Below, one piece after another: positions 53,404-60,839 of a DNA stretch of 64,000 nt (the first letter of the stretch is position 1; every line of letters begins with the position of its first letter). Location of the stretch: the NCBI GenBank assembly GCA_947501695.1, contig CANMWO010000004.1:62001-126000 (forward strand), given 5' to 3'. The DNA is from an uncultured Sphingomonadaceae bacterium. Lineage in GTDB: Bacteria > Pseudomonadota > Alphaproteobacteria > Sphingomonadales > Sphingomonadaceae. A program made the position numbers and the translations under genes. Under the pieces are notes generated by a model. The model was not told the origin of the DNA. It ran no database searches and worked only from the letters and a program-made list of their open reading frames with translations.

Positions 53404-53617
53404 CCTCAGGCGCCGGGTGCGGGCATCCGCCCGCTTGGCTTTCCTCGCATAAGCTCGGGCGCGCGCCATTTATTCTTGGCGCGCTTGCCTCTGCTTCGCG
53501 TCGGTTTGGTGCGACTTTGAGGTGATACAACCGAGCGAAGCGAGGCAAGGCCGACCGGCCGCCGCGCCTTATTGGCGCGTAGCCAAGGTGACGGATGTCG
53601 CCGCCCGGCGCTTGAGG
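53404..53617. repeat. GTA palindromic element B (between g6 and capsid)
   Basis: 214 bp. The same outer arms (CCTCAGGCGCCGGG and CCGGCGCTTGAGG). Here the core is inverted relative to A and D: the left side reads CTTTCCTCGCATAAGCTCGG and the right side CGCGCCTTATTGGCGCGTAG. It lies 12 bases beyond the capsid stop codon. Confidence 0.85.
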
Positions 53618-53629
53618 TAAAATACAACC

Positions 53630-54832
53630 TCAACTCACGCTAAACTGCATCAATTTGATCGCTTCGCTGTTCATCACCTGACCACCAACGCGCTTGGTTG
53701 CATAGAAATGCACAAACGGCTTGTTGGTGAACGGATCGCGCAAAATGCTCGTCGCACTGCGCTCGGCGATCAGATAGCCGGCGCGGAAATTACCGAAGGC
53801 AATCGACAGGCTGTCCGCCGCGACATCAGGCATATCTTCCGCCTCAACCACCGGATAGCCGAGCAACATATCCGGCTGGCCTGATGCCAAAGATGCCTGC
53901 CACAGGAACGCGCCATCAGCGGTCTTGAACTTGCGGATCTGGGCCAGTGTGGCGCTGTTCATTACAAAGCTAGCGCCCTGCCGATAGGAGGGTTTCAGCA
54001 TGTGGACCAGATCGACAAGCGCGTCTTCTCCATCGGCGCCGGCAAAACCGCCCGCAGCACCTGACGGCACATATTGCAGTGACCCGAAAGCGCGTACGTC
54101 ATCCGGCTCATCGGTGACCGGCGCGTTCAAAAAGCCGCGCGGCTGGTTCACACCAGAACCACCGACAAAGGCTGCGCCCTCGGCCTGGGCAAATTCGCGC
54201 GCAATTTCGTCGGCCAGCCAGGCTTCGACATCAAAGGCCGCATCATCGAGCATGGCTTGAGACGCCGCCGGATTGGCATAAAGCTCTCCGGTCGGCGGCG
54301 CGATTTCGTTGAAATTGGGCGTATCCGTCTCTGGCCGTCCCGCCGTTTCACTGACCCAGCCCGATGGCGTGCCGCCATTGGTGACAAGCTTGCGATAACC
54401 GGCGCTGCCGGTCTGCACCACGGTCGCTATCGACCGAATGGGTGAAATGTCCTTCAGCGTCCGGCCAATCAGCGCATCAATCTCCTGTGGCACTGCAAAG
54501 CCGCCTTCGGGGCCAGATGCGCCGGAAAAGCTTTTGAGCTCGACACCGGCATGATCGCCTCGGCGGAGATATTTGGTGACAAAATCCTGCGATGCCGGAG
54601 AGCGCATAATGCCTTTCGCGCCATCGATATTCCCAGCTAAAGCAGGCCGGGCTGATGCTCTCGAAATATCTATCATCTGGGTTTTCAAGCCATCGACATC
54701 GGTGCGCAATTCGGTAATCGCCTTGCCGTGCTGTTCGGTTTCTTCGGCTTGCAAGACAGCGTCAAACGAAGCCTCCATTGGGTCCGCTTTTGTTTCGAGC
54801 GGGGTTTCGAGAGGAGTGTTAGATAATTTCAT
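53630..54832 (-). CDS. GTA g5 major capsid protein (HK97 family)
   Basis: 400 residues from the ATG at 54832 (AAAGGA upstream). The longer in-frame frame to 55168 lacks similarity and lies antisense to another gene. The N-terminal coiled-coil delta domain (~1-90) is normally removed by the protease. The HK97 fold follows (FSGASGPEGGFAVPQEIDAL, PIRSIATVVQTGSAGYRKLV, GELYANPAASQAMLDDAAFD, MLLGYPVVEAEDMPDVAADS). It forms the DNA-containing head. Repeat element B lies after its stop. Confidence 0.95.
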   Translation of the reverse strand: MKLSNTPLETPLETKADPMEASFDAVLQAEETEQHGKAITELRTDVDGLKTQMIDISRASARPALAGNIDGAKGIMRSPASQDFVTKYLRRGDHAGVELKSFSGASGPEGGFAVPQEIDALIGRTLKDISPIRSIATVVQTGSAGYRKLVTNGGTPSGWVSETAGRPETDTPNFNEIAPPTGELYANPAASQAMLDDAAFDVEAWLADEIAREFAQAEGAAFVGGSGVNQPRGFLNAPVTDEPDDVRAFGSLQYVPSGAAGGFAGADGEDALVDLVHMLKPSYRQGASFVMNSATLAQIRKFKTADGAFLWQASLASGQPDMLLGYPVVEAEDMPDVAADSLSIAFGNFRAGYLIAERSATSILRDPFTNKPFVHFYATKRVGGQVMNSEAIKLMQFSVS

Positions 54833-54905
54833 GATAGTCCTTTCTGGTGGGTAATAAAAACCGCCCAGCGAGAGGCGGCGGATTGAAATTCTCTGGTCGA
54901 CAAAA

Positions 54906-56024
54906 ATGATCGGCCGCATTAGCTTGTTAAATATGCATATTTTGACTGGTTTGGGCGCCGTAACCGCCCTGTTTTTGGCTTTTCCACTGGCGGCCCAATC
55001 TTCAAATTCTGGACCGGAAACTTCTGCGCCCTTGGTCAAGCAGGGCAGACCGGTAATAGCCATTCCATCGCCCCGGCAGCAGCTCCATCCGATCCTCAGA
55101 ACAACCATCGCGCCGGAGAAACGCGGAGACCTTTCAACATGCAACGCCCGGGACGAGGCGTCTCTCAACTTTGTCGCAGAAACCTGCTGGCCCGTCCTCC
55201 AAGCCTATCAAGACCTGATCCGGCTCCAACAGGCCAGCAAGACCGCGATTGCCGCGCATAAAAGCGGCTCGTCTGATGCCGAAGATTTAATCAGTCGCGC
55301 GATTGCGATAGCGGTCAAGTCCGCCGAGCGAAATGGCGCCGGTCGCTGGCCGATGCAGGACGAAATCGCCCAGGGTACCTATCGCGCCTCCATCGCGATA
55401 TTTAAAGAAATTGGCGACCATGATGCCGCCCTTGCCGCTTATGATGGCCTGATTAGAGTACAGGCGCGCAGCCTTATGAACGGCGGCGCAGCGCGTCGTG
55501 GGTATATCTACAAGAATAAGACGGAATATCTGCTTGAGCTGGGCCGACGCGATGAAGCGCTGGCCAATTTTACCGCCGCCACAGCCCTTGCGGATCGCGA
55601 GCCGATCGATATGATTTCCAATGTCGAGCATGCCGAGATCATCGCTTATGATGCGATCATCGCTAAGGATGAAGACCGCGCGCTCGATGCGATTAATATG
55701 TTCATGGAAAAAACCAAACGCCACAGCAGTTACAAAGACCTCGTTTATTTCCCCCTCCAACGTCTGAGATTATATATAATGGCAGGGCGCAAGGACCATG
55801 ATGGCGTACTGGCGCAATTGCAGGCCTTTGACGGCCCGCGGCACCGCAATATGTGCCGGGACGGTGTTGGACTGTCCCATTTCCCGCAGCTCATTTCCCC
55901 GACCCATAGTGATCCGCGCATTGCGGCGGAATTGGTTACAATGGGCTGTAGTGCCGAATATATCGCCAAAGCGCCCAAGGGCCCGCCCGTTCTTACTGGC
56001 GCCAAACCGCTTCCACGCCGGTAA
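54906..56024 (+). CDS. Secreted TPR-like protein on the opposite strand within the GTA cluster
   Basis: 372 residues (or about 363 from an ATG at 54933). The signal peptide is MHILTGLGAVTALFLAFPLA followed by AQS. The mature part is helical with TPR-like pairs (AIAIFKEIGDHDAALAAYDG-type, KTEYLLELGRRDEALANFTA) and Cys residues (STCNARDEASLNFVAETCW, GCSAEYI). It reads against all GTA genes and lies between the capsid and protease genes. Its 3' end overlaps the protease gene by 32 bases. Codon use looks like chromosomal genes. No family is recognised; a cargo gene inserted in the cluster is the simplest view. Confidence 0.72.
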   Translation: MIGRISLLNMHILTGLGAVTALFLAFPLAAQSSNSGPETSAPLVKQGRPVIAIPSPRQQLHPILRTTIAPEKRGDLSTCNARDEASLNFVAETCWPVLQAYQDLIRLQQASKTAIAAHKSGSSDAEDLISRAIAIAVKSAERNGAGRWPMQDEIAQGTYRASIAIFKEIGDHDAALAAYDGLIRVQARSLMNGGAARRGYIYKNKTEYLLELGRRDEALANFTAATALADREPIDMISNVEHAEIIAYDAIIAKDEDRALDAINMFMEKTKRHSSYKDLVYFPLQRLRLYIMAGRKDHDGVLAQLQAFDGPRHRNMCRDGVGLSHFPQLISPTHSDPRIAAELVTMGCSAEYIAKAPKGPPVLTGAKPLPRR

Positions 56025-56427
56025 CAGCGCCCTCCCATAAATGCACCCGCGCCAACGGCTGCATCGGACAGGTTACAAGCGATATTTCCGCGACATCGAG
56101 AGCATGAAGGACGCGCGGCTTGTGGCCGGCAGCTTGCCGCACACGATAGCCAAAACTCAGGCCGTTTACGGCATCGCTGCTGAGTATCGCTGCCGCTTCT
56201 CGGCCCACTCTTGTTGCGGTCGACAACGTCCCAATCACCCGCAATCCGCGAGCATCTTCGCGGGCAGTGGTGATGCTGCCGATACGTTTTTCCGGGCTAT
56301 GCTGCCAGAGCAAAGGCAGCGATTGCCCCTCGGCCAGCGCCCCAAAAGCACCGGGCCGAATGATATCGCCGCCCCGGTCGATCCGGTTAAAGATCGCGGC
56401 ATAGCCAGCAAAGCGGATGGCACTCAT
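55993..56427 (-). CDS. GTA g4 HK97 family prohead protease
   Basis: 144 residues from the ATG at 56427, which overlaps the upstream gene stop by ATGA. FAGYAAIFNRIDRGGDIIRP, LPLLWQHSPEKRIGSITTAR carries the catalytic His (QHS), and LSSDAVNGLSFGYRV the catalytic Ser region. It matures the capsid by cutting the delta domain. Its 3' end overlaps the end of the convergent secreted-protein gene by 32 bases. Confidence 0.9.
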   Translation of the reverse strand: MSAIRFAGYAAIFNRIDRGGDIIRPGAFGALAEGQSLPLLWQHSPEKRIGSITTAREDARGLRVIGTLSTATRVGREAAAILSSDAVNGLSFGYRVRQAAGHKPRVLHALDVAEISLVTCPMQPLARVHLWEGAVTGVEAVWRQ

Positions 56428-56732
56428 GTCACCAGATTCCCAAAGCCAAAGCGCATCGCGATCCCGATCAACAGCAGCGCCAACGCGCCCCGCACGATCC
56501 AGGTAATCGCCGCTTTCCATGCACTGGCCTTGGCGTCGCGCCAGGCGCGCAGCAATTCGCGCAGGTCGTCGAGGTCATCCTGCGCCTTGTGATCGGCGAG
56601 ACCCAGCCGGTCGAGCACGCGCTCCGCGCCGCTATCGGTTGCCTCCTCGACTATCGCACGGAGCGTAACAAGGTCAGCTCCGTCGCCTTCCGCCTGCGCC
56701 ACCAGGCGGGCGAGCATTTCTTCGTTTTGCAT
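56424..56732 (-). CDS. GTA g3.5-position protein (DUF6127-like)
   Basis: 102 residues. A helical charged N-terminus (EEMLARLVAQAEGDGADLVT, LVTLRAIVEEATDSGAERVL) and a C-terminal membrane segment (AITWIVRGALALLLIGIAMR). It matches the small protein found between portal and protease in sphingomonad GTA clusters. The function is unknown. AAGGAG lies upstream and its stop overlaps the protease start (ATGA). Confidence 0.78.
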   Translation of the reverse strand: MQNEEMLARLVAQAEGDGADLVTLRAIVEEATDSGAERVLDRLGLADHKAQDDLDDLRELLRAWRDAKASAWKAAITWIVRGALALLLIGIAMRFGFGNLVT

Positions 56733-56756
56733 GTGTTGATGACTCCTTTTTTTGGG

Positions 56757-56961
56757 CCTCAGGCGCCGGGCGCGGGCATCCGCCCGCTTGGCTTTCCTCG
56801 CATAAGCTCGGGCGCGCGGTCGCGCTTGCCGACGCTATGCGTCGGTTTGGCGCGACCTTAAGAGATATCACCAAACCGAGCGCAGCGAGGCAAGGCCGAC
56901 CGGCCGCCGCGCCTTATGGCGCGTAGCCAAGGGCCCGGATGGGCCCGCCCGACGCCTGAGG
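56757..56961. repeat. GTA palindromic element C (between g3.5 and portal)
   Basis: 205 bp with the same arms and the B-type core orientation (left CTTTCCTCGCATAAGCTCGG, right CGCGCCTTATGGCGCGTAGC). It is followed by about three copies of a 24-base unit related to the element end (56951-57034). Confidence 0.85.
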
Positions 56962-57034
56962 TGAAACAAAGACTCCGCCTGAGGTTAAATAAAAACTCCG
57001 CTTGAGGTTAAAAATAAAACTCGGTCTAATAAAA
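56951..57034. repeat. Tandem 24-base repeats at the end of element C
   Basis: Units of the type ACTCCGCYTGAGGTTAAATA are repeated about three times with small changes, the last truncated. The end of element C itself (CGCCTGAGG) is the seed, so the unit seems to have duplicated by slippage. A shorter version follows element D at 58412-58445. Confidence 0.65.
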
Positions 57035-57044
57035 ACTCAAACCC

Positions 57045-58184
57045 CTAATCCACCCCCAACATCGTCCTTTTCTCCTCTGGCGACAAAAAATCCGCAGCGC
57101 TCACTTGGTTCCACAACCGTTCGCGATCCTCCGACAGTGCGGGGATCTGATCGCGGTCTACGGCCAGATGTACATTCTCTCCCCACGCGCCGAGCGCGCC
57201 CGACAGCCCGTCCAATATCTTCCCGGCCAGCGGCAAGATCGTGAGCCGCCACAGCGCCCGATTGGCCTCACGATAATTGGCATAGCTATTATCCCCGGGC
57301 AGCCCGAGAAGCATCGGCGGCACGCCAAAAGCCAGCGCAATTTCCCTCGCAGCCGCCGCTTTAAGGGCGACGAAATCCATGTCCGCCGGGGTCATGCTCA
57401 TCGACTGCCATTTCAAACCGCCTTCGAGCAGCATTGGCCGTCCGGCGTTACCAGAGCCGGCGAAACTCGCCTCCATTTCTGCCCGCAACCGGTCAAACTG
57501 GTCCGCCGATAGCGCTGACCCATCCGGGCCTGGATCAAACACCAAGGCCCCCGACGGTCGTGCGGCGTTATCGAGCAAGGCCTTGTTCCATTCCGCCGCT
57601 GCATTATGCACCGCCACCGCCTTAGCGGCGGCTCCCAGACAGCCGAGACCATAATGGTCGTCGGTCGGGTGAAAGGCCTTGATATGGATGATCGCGGGAC
57701 GGCCCATCGCATCCTGCGCTGGAAAGCGGGTCTGATGCTCGCCCGCATGATAGGCATAGGCGACGGGCCAGCCTTTTTCGTCCGGTTCAACCGTGATCCG
57801 GTCAGGCCGTAGAGCGAAGAGTTCCGATGGCTGGTCATCCACGCCGCACATCACTCGCACATAGGCATTGCCGTGCAGCAACAAATGCGCAGCGATTGTT
57901 TCGAGCAAGGGCTGGACCGCACTGGTCGCGCCCAACAGCGGCGCTATCGCATCGTCCATCGGCGCGAGCGGCGCACTGCCAACCCCCTCCGCCACGATCC
58001 GCACCGCGCGTTGGGCAACGGCATTGTCGACATAAGCCTCCCGCACGCGGCCCTCATAAGAAAAAGGCGCTTGGCCGGTAAAAGAAGCACCGCCGTAGGT
58101 GCCGATATAGTTGCGGCCGAAAGGCGGCCGTGTTCGCTGTCCCCCGCCCTTGAAGGCGAGGGATAGGTTTTGCCAGAATGTCAT
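57045..58184 (-). CDS. GTA g3 portal protein (HK97 family)
   Basis: 379 residues. Portal motifs include YVDNAVAQRAVRIVAEGVGS, HLLLHGNAYVRVMCGVDDQP, GYHAGE-type loop (AYAYHAGEHQTRF) and LGLPGDNSYANYREANRALW. It forms the ring through which DNA enters and leaves the head. AAAGGAACC lies upstream. It is flanked by repeat elements C and D. Confidence 0.93.
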   Translation of the reverse strand: MTFWQNLSLAFKGGGQRTRPPFGRNYIGTYGGASFTGQAPFSYEGRVREAYVDNAVAQRAVRIVAEGVGSAPLAPMDDAIAPLLGATSAVQPLLETIAAHLLLHGNAYVRVMCGVDDQPSELFALRPDRITVEPDEKGWPVAYAYHAGEHQTRFPAQDAMGRPAIIHIKAFHPTDDHYGLGCLGAAAKAVAVHNAAAEWNKALLDNAARPSGALVFDPGPDGSALSADQFDRLRAEMEASFAGSGNAGRPMLLEGGLKWQSMSMTPADMDFVALKAAAAREIALAFGVPPMLLGLPGDNSYANYREANRALWRLTILPLAGKILDGLSGALGAWGENVHLAVDRDQIPALSEDRERLWNQVSAADFLSPEEKRTMLGVD

Positions 58185-58209
58185 GGTTTTGTGGTTCCTT
58201 TTTTGATTC

Positions 58210-58412
58210 CCTCAGGCGCCGGGCGCGGGCATCCGCCCGCTTGGCTACGCGCCAATAAGGCGCGGCGGCCGGCCGGCCTTGCCTCGCTACGCTCGGTTGT
58301 TTTACCTCGAGGTTCGCACCAAACCGACGCATCGCGTCGGCAAGCGCGACCGCGCACCCGAGCTTATGCGAGGAAAGCCAAGCGGGCGGATGCCCGCGCC
58401 CGGCGCTTGAGG
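58210..58412. repeat. GTA palindromic element D (between portal and terminase)
   Basis: 203 bp with the A-type core orientation (left CTACGCGCCAATAAGGCGCG, right GAGCTTATGCGAGGAAAGCC). Outer arms CCTCAGGCGCCGGGCGCGGG and the inverted partner are almost perfect over about 35 bases. Confidence 0.85.
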
Positions 58413-58456
58413 TTAAATAATGACTCCGCTTGAGGTCTAATAAAAACACCCTCCCC

Positions 58457-59794
58457 CTACACCCGCACCCTTGGCTCGCGTTCCCGTCCCAACATCAATT
58501 CACTCAGCGCATAGACCAGCGCATCCGCCCGGTCCGGTGACCGCCCGGGCCCTTCATAACCGCCACCGATGAGCAGCCCGCAAAGCTCGTCCTCTAATCT
58601 CGGAAATGCACCCGCATGCATCACGCGACCCGCCTCATAGAGCGCAGCCACGGGTTCCGCCCTCGCCACCTTGCCGCGAGAGGCATGGACCAAACGGACC
58701 GGTAGTGAAATATTAGCCGCGTGCAGCACTGATTTCACCATTGCCCCGCCCTGATTAGCCTCGGCAATCACCCGGTCAGCACCCCATTTTTTTGCGGCAT
58801 TTGACACCGCCCTAGCCCATGTTTCGGGGCTGGCTTTTCCCACACTATGGTCGGCAAGGATCGCGGCCTTATTATCGGCCAGCAATCCCGCGACGATAAT
58901 CCCGCAGGCATCTCCGCTGCTAGAGGCGGGAGGGTCGACGCCGATGACGATGCGGACAGCATTAGCCGCATCGTCCGAGCCAATCCGGCACCCCTCAATC
59001 ATTGCTCTTGTCCAAAGCGCGCCTTCCAGTTCCTCGATCAATTCCCCGTCCAGTTCCTGCCGCCCCAATCGCGTGCCGCCATAGTCCGCCTTCATCACCT
59101 TGATAAACGCGGTCGGCAGGTTGGCGACGTTCTCGTCGGTACTCCCGCGGGTAATCACCGTGCCGCATTGCTTTTGCCCATCCTTGACCAGTGCCCGCAC
59201 CAGAGCCACCGGCCTAGGCGTTGTAGTCGCGGCAATTTTCGGAGCGCCACCAAGTCGCAATCCCATTTTCAGGTTGTCCCATGCCGCCATTGCCTGCCCG
59301 CTATGGTTCGACCATTTGGCGATTTCATCGCACCATGAATGACTATGCTGCGGCCCGCGCAGCCCCTCTGGTTCTGCTGCGGAATAGAGATAGGCCTCTG
59401 CCCCATTGCTCCAGCGCAAGCGTTTTAACGAGGGTTCCCAGATCGGCCGGTTTTTCGGCGGCGCGATGGACAATAAGCCGCTTTCGCCCTCAACCATCAC
59501 CATCCGCGTCTCCGCAAAATTCGCGCCGATCAAAGCAAAGCGGGCACTGCCATCGGCTTCGGCAATATCGCGCACCCATTCCGCGCCAGCACGTGTCTTT
59601 CCAAAGCCGCGTCCAGCCATGATCAGCCAGACGGTCCAGTCGCCCATCGGTGCCAATTGTTCATCGCGCGCCCAATGGTGCCAGCTGGCCTCATATTCCA
59701 GCCGGGTTTCCGGATCCATGCAACCTATGAAAAATTCCCGGTCATTATCCGACAATTTACCGATTTCGGATGCCGTTTTGACATCACGCTCCAT
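58457..59794 (-). CDS. GTA g2 terminase large subunit
   Basis: 445 residues. The ATPase domain has Walker A GRGFGKTR (residues 61-68) and a Walker B-like CDEIAKW. The C-terminal nuclease domain has VIGVDPPASSSGDACGIIVA and VIAEANQGGAM. It packages DNA into the GTA head. Its 5' end overlaps the small subunit gene by 11 bases. A repeat element separates it from the portal gene. Confidence 0.94.
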   Translation of the reverse strand: MERDVKTASEIGKLSDNDREFFIGCMDPETRLEYEASWHHWARDEQLAPMGDWTVWLIMAGRGFGKTRAGAEWVRDIAEADGSARFALIGANFAETRMVMVEGESGLLSIAPPKNRPIWEPSLKRLRWSNGAEAYLYSAAEPEGLRGPQHSHSWCDEIAKWSNHSGQAMAAWDNLKMGLRLGGAPKIAATTTPRPVALVRALVKDGQKQCGTVITRGSTDENVANLPTAFIKVMKADYGGTRLGRQELDGELIEELEGALWTRAMIEGCRIGSDDAANAVRIVIGVDPPASSSGDACGIIVAGLLADNKAAILADHSVGKASPETWARAVSNAAKKWGADRVIAEANQGGAMVKSVLHAANISLPVRLVHASRGKVARAEPVAALYEAGRVMHAGAFPRLEDELCGLLIGGGYEGPGRSPDRADALVYALSELMLGREREPRVRV

Positions 59795-60347
59795 CAGTCA
59801 CGCTGGCCCTTTCATCATCAAGATCAACGCCCAGCCGCTTTCGTCGCTTCTCCGCCTGATACGCCCGCAACCGCACATTTATCTTTTTCAGCTTCTCATC
59901 CAGCGTATCGCGCACCGGTTCCGGCTCGGCGGCCAATTCCGCTTGCGCGGCCCGCACGAGCGCCACGGATTTTTTGTGCAAGGTCAACAGTTTCATCGCC
60001 ATTTTATGGTCATGGTCGCGCACGGTCGCGACACGCTTACCATGATAGTAAATTTTGCGCTTCACCCCTTTTCGGGCGCGCTCCAGCATTTCGATTTCGA
60101 GCAGCTGGTAACCGGCCGCAAGCGCCTTTAACCAGGCAGCGGCAAAACCGGGGTCCTTTTCTTGCCATGAATAAAGGGTGCTACAGGGAATTCCCGCGAC
60201 CTTCATCGACTTTTCCACGCTGCAAGTGGTCGCCAGATGCTCCAGAAAGGTGCGCTGCTTGGCGGCTTTATGATCGCTGCGTGGATCAAGCTGGCGATCA
60301 AGCTGGGGATCAAGCTCGGTTTTGGGGTCTTGCACTGTTTCAGACAT
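59784..60347 (-). CDS. GTA g1-like terminase small subunit
   Basis: 187 residues from the ATG at 60347, with an excellent ribosome binding site (GGGAGGAT). The in-frame frame up to 60440 is non-conserved. The N-terminus has a short repeat (DPQLDRQLDPRSD) and then a helix-turn-helix (TTCSVEKSMKVAGIPCSTLY, SWQEKDPGFAAAWLKALAAG). The rest is a long helical domain. As in RcGTA g1 it would assist the large subunit. It is the first gene of the GTA cluster. Confidence 0.82.
   Translation of the reverse strand: MSETVQDPKTELDPQLDRQLDPRSDHKAAKQRTFLEHLATTCSVEKSMKVAGIPCSTLYSWQEKDPGFAAAWLKALAAGYQLLEIEMLERARKGVKRKIYYHGKRVATVRDHDHKMAMKLLTLHKKSVALVRAAQAELAAEPEPVRDTLDEKLKKINVRLRAYQAEKRRKRLGVDLDDERASVTDGA
60290..60327. 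repeat. 12-base tandem repeat in the small terminase gene
   Basis: Three near-identical units GATCAAGCTGGC, GATCAAGCTGGG and GATCAAGCTCGG on the plus strand. They encode the repeated acidic-Leu motif near the N-terminus. Copy number could vary by slippage without changing frame. Confidence 0.6.
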
Positions 60348-60559
60348 ATCTATCCTCCCGCCCGGATCGCGGGCGTTAAAAAGGGCCAGCGCCTTGCAAC
60401 AGCCGGTTGCCGTCGATGTGAAGGCTAACCGTAGCTCCAAGGCCGCTTGGCCCGAATCACAATTTCTCGATGTTCCTGATATGTACCCAAACAGCGTGAC
60501 GATGTCAAGTGTTTTGTACCAATATGGTTATTTATTGTGGCTTTGAAGGTTACAAACTG

Positions 60560-60590
60560 ATGTCCACAATATCCCGAAAGCGAACGTTAG
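60560..60590. repeat. Dispersed hairpin repeat, copy 8
   Basis: TGTCCACAATATCCCG then AAAGCGAACGTTAG. It is the CAAT-ATCCCG subtype shared with copy 5. It lies between the GTA cluster start and the molybdopterin operon end. Confidence 0.6.
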
Positions 60591-60602
60591 TATCAGCTAA
60601 AT

Positions 60603-60839
60603 TTATTCAGCTTCGCCACGCTGATACCGATCCAGTTCGTCCGGATCAAACCCCTCATCATTGTCGATCAACGGGTCGCGCAAGAAATCCTTTTCTGGCG
60701 GAAGCGTTGTGGCGCGGTTCACCAACCATCTGCAGGCTTTGTCCAGCAGCGATTGGTTATAGGAACTGCGCTTGGCCATCCACATCATCAATGTCGCTGA
60801 CCGTTCACGCTTTCTGAGTGTTTTATCATCAATGCTCAT
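60603..60839 (-). CDS. Small hypothetical protein coupled to the molybdopterin enzyme
   Basis: 78 residues. A basic N-terminal half (LRKRERSATLMMWMAKRSSY) and acidic C-terminal half (DNDEGFDPDELDRYQRGEAE). The ATG overlaps the stop of the molybdopterin oxidoreductase (ATGA), so it is co-translated. No Cys pair, membrane segment or family is visible. It may be a chaperone or accessory factor. Confidence 0.7.
   Translation of the reverse strand: MSIDDKTLRKRERSATLMMWMAKRSSYNQSLLDKACRWLVNRATTLPPEKDFLRDPLIDNDEGFDPDELDRYQRGEAE

Noticed and set aside
53071-53633. Short frames inside the GTA palindromic elements (53, 56 and 58 kb)
   Set aside because: They read the same repeat arms in several frames and recur only because the repeat recurs.
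54833-55168. N-terminal extension of the capsid frame
   Set aside because: Non-conserved, opposite the secreted TPR-like gene, and a good ribosome binding site supports the start at 54832.
43800-60440. Interpretation of the block as an active prophage
   Set aside because: Gene order, sizes and g10/g10.1/g12-g15 match gene transfer agents; no integrase, lysis module, replication genes or attachment sites were seen.
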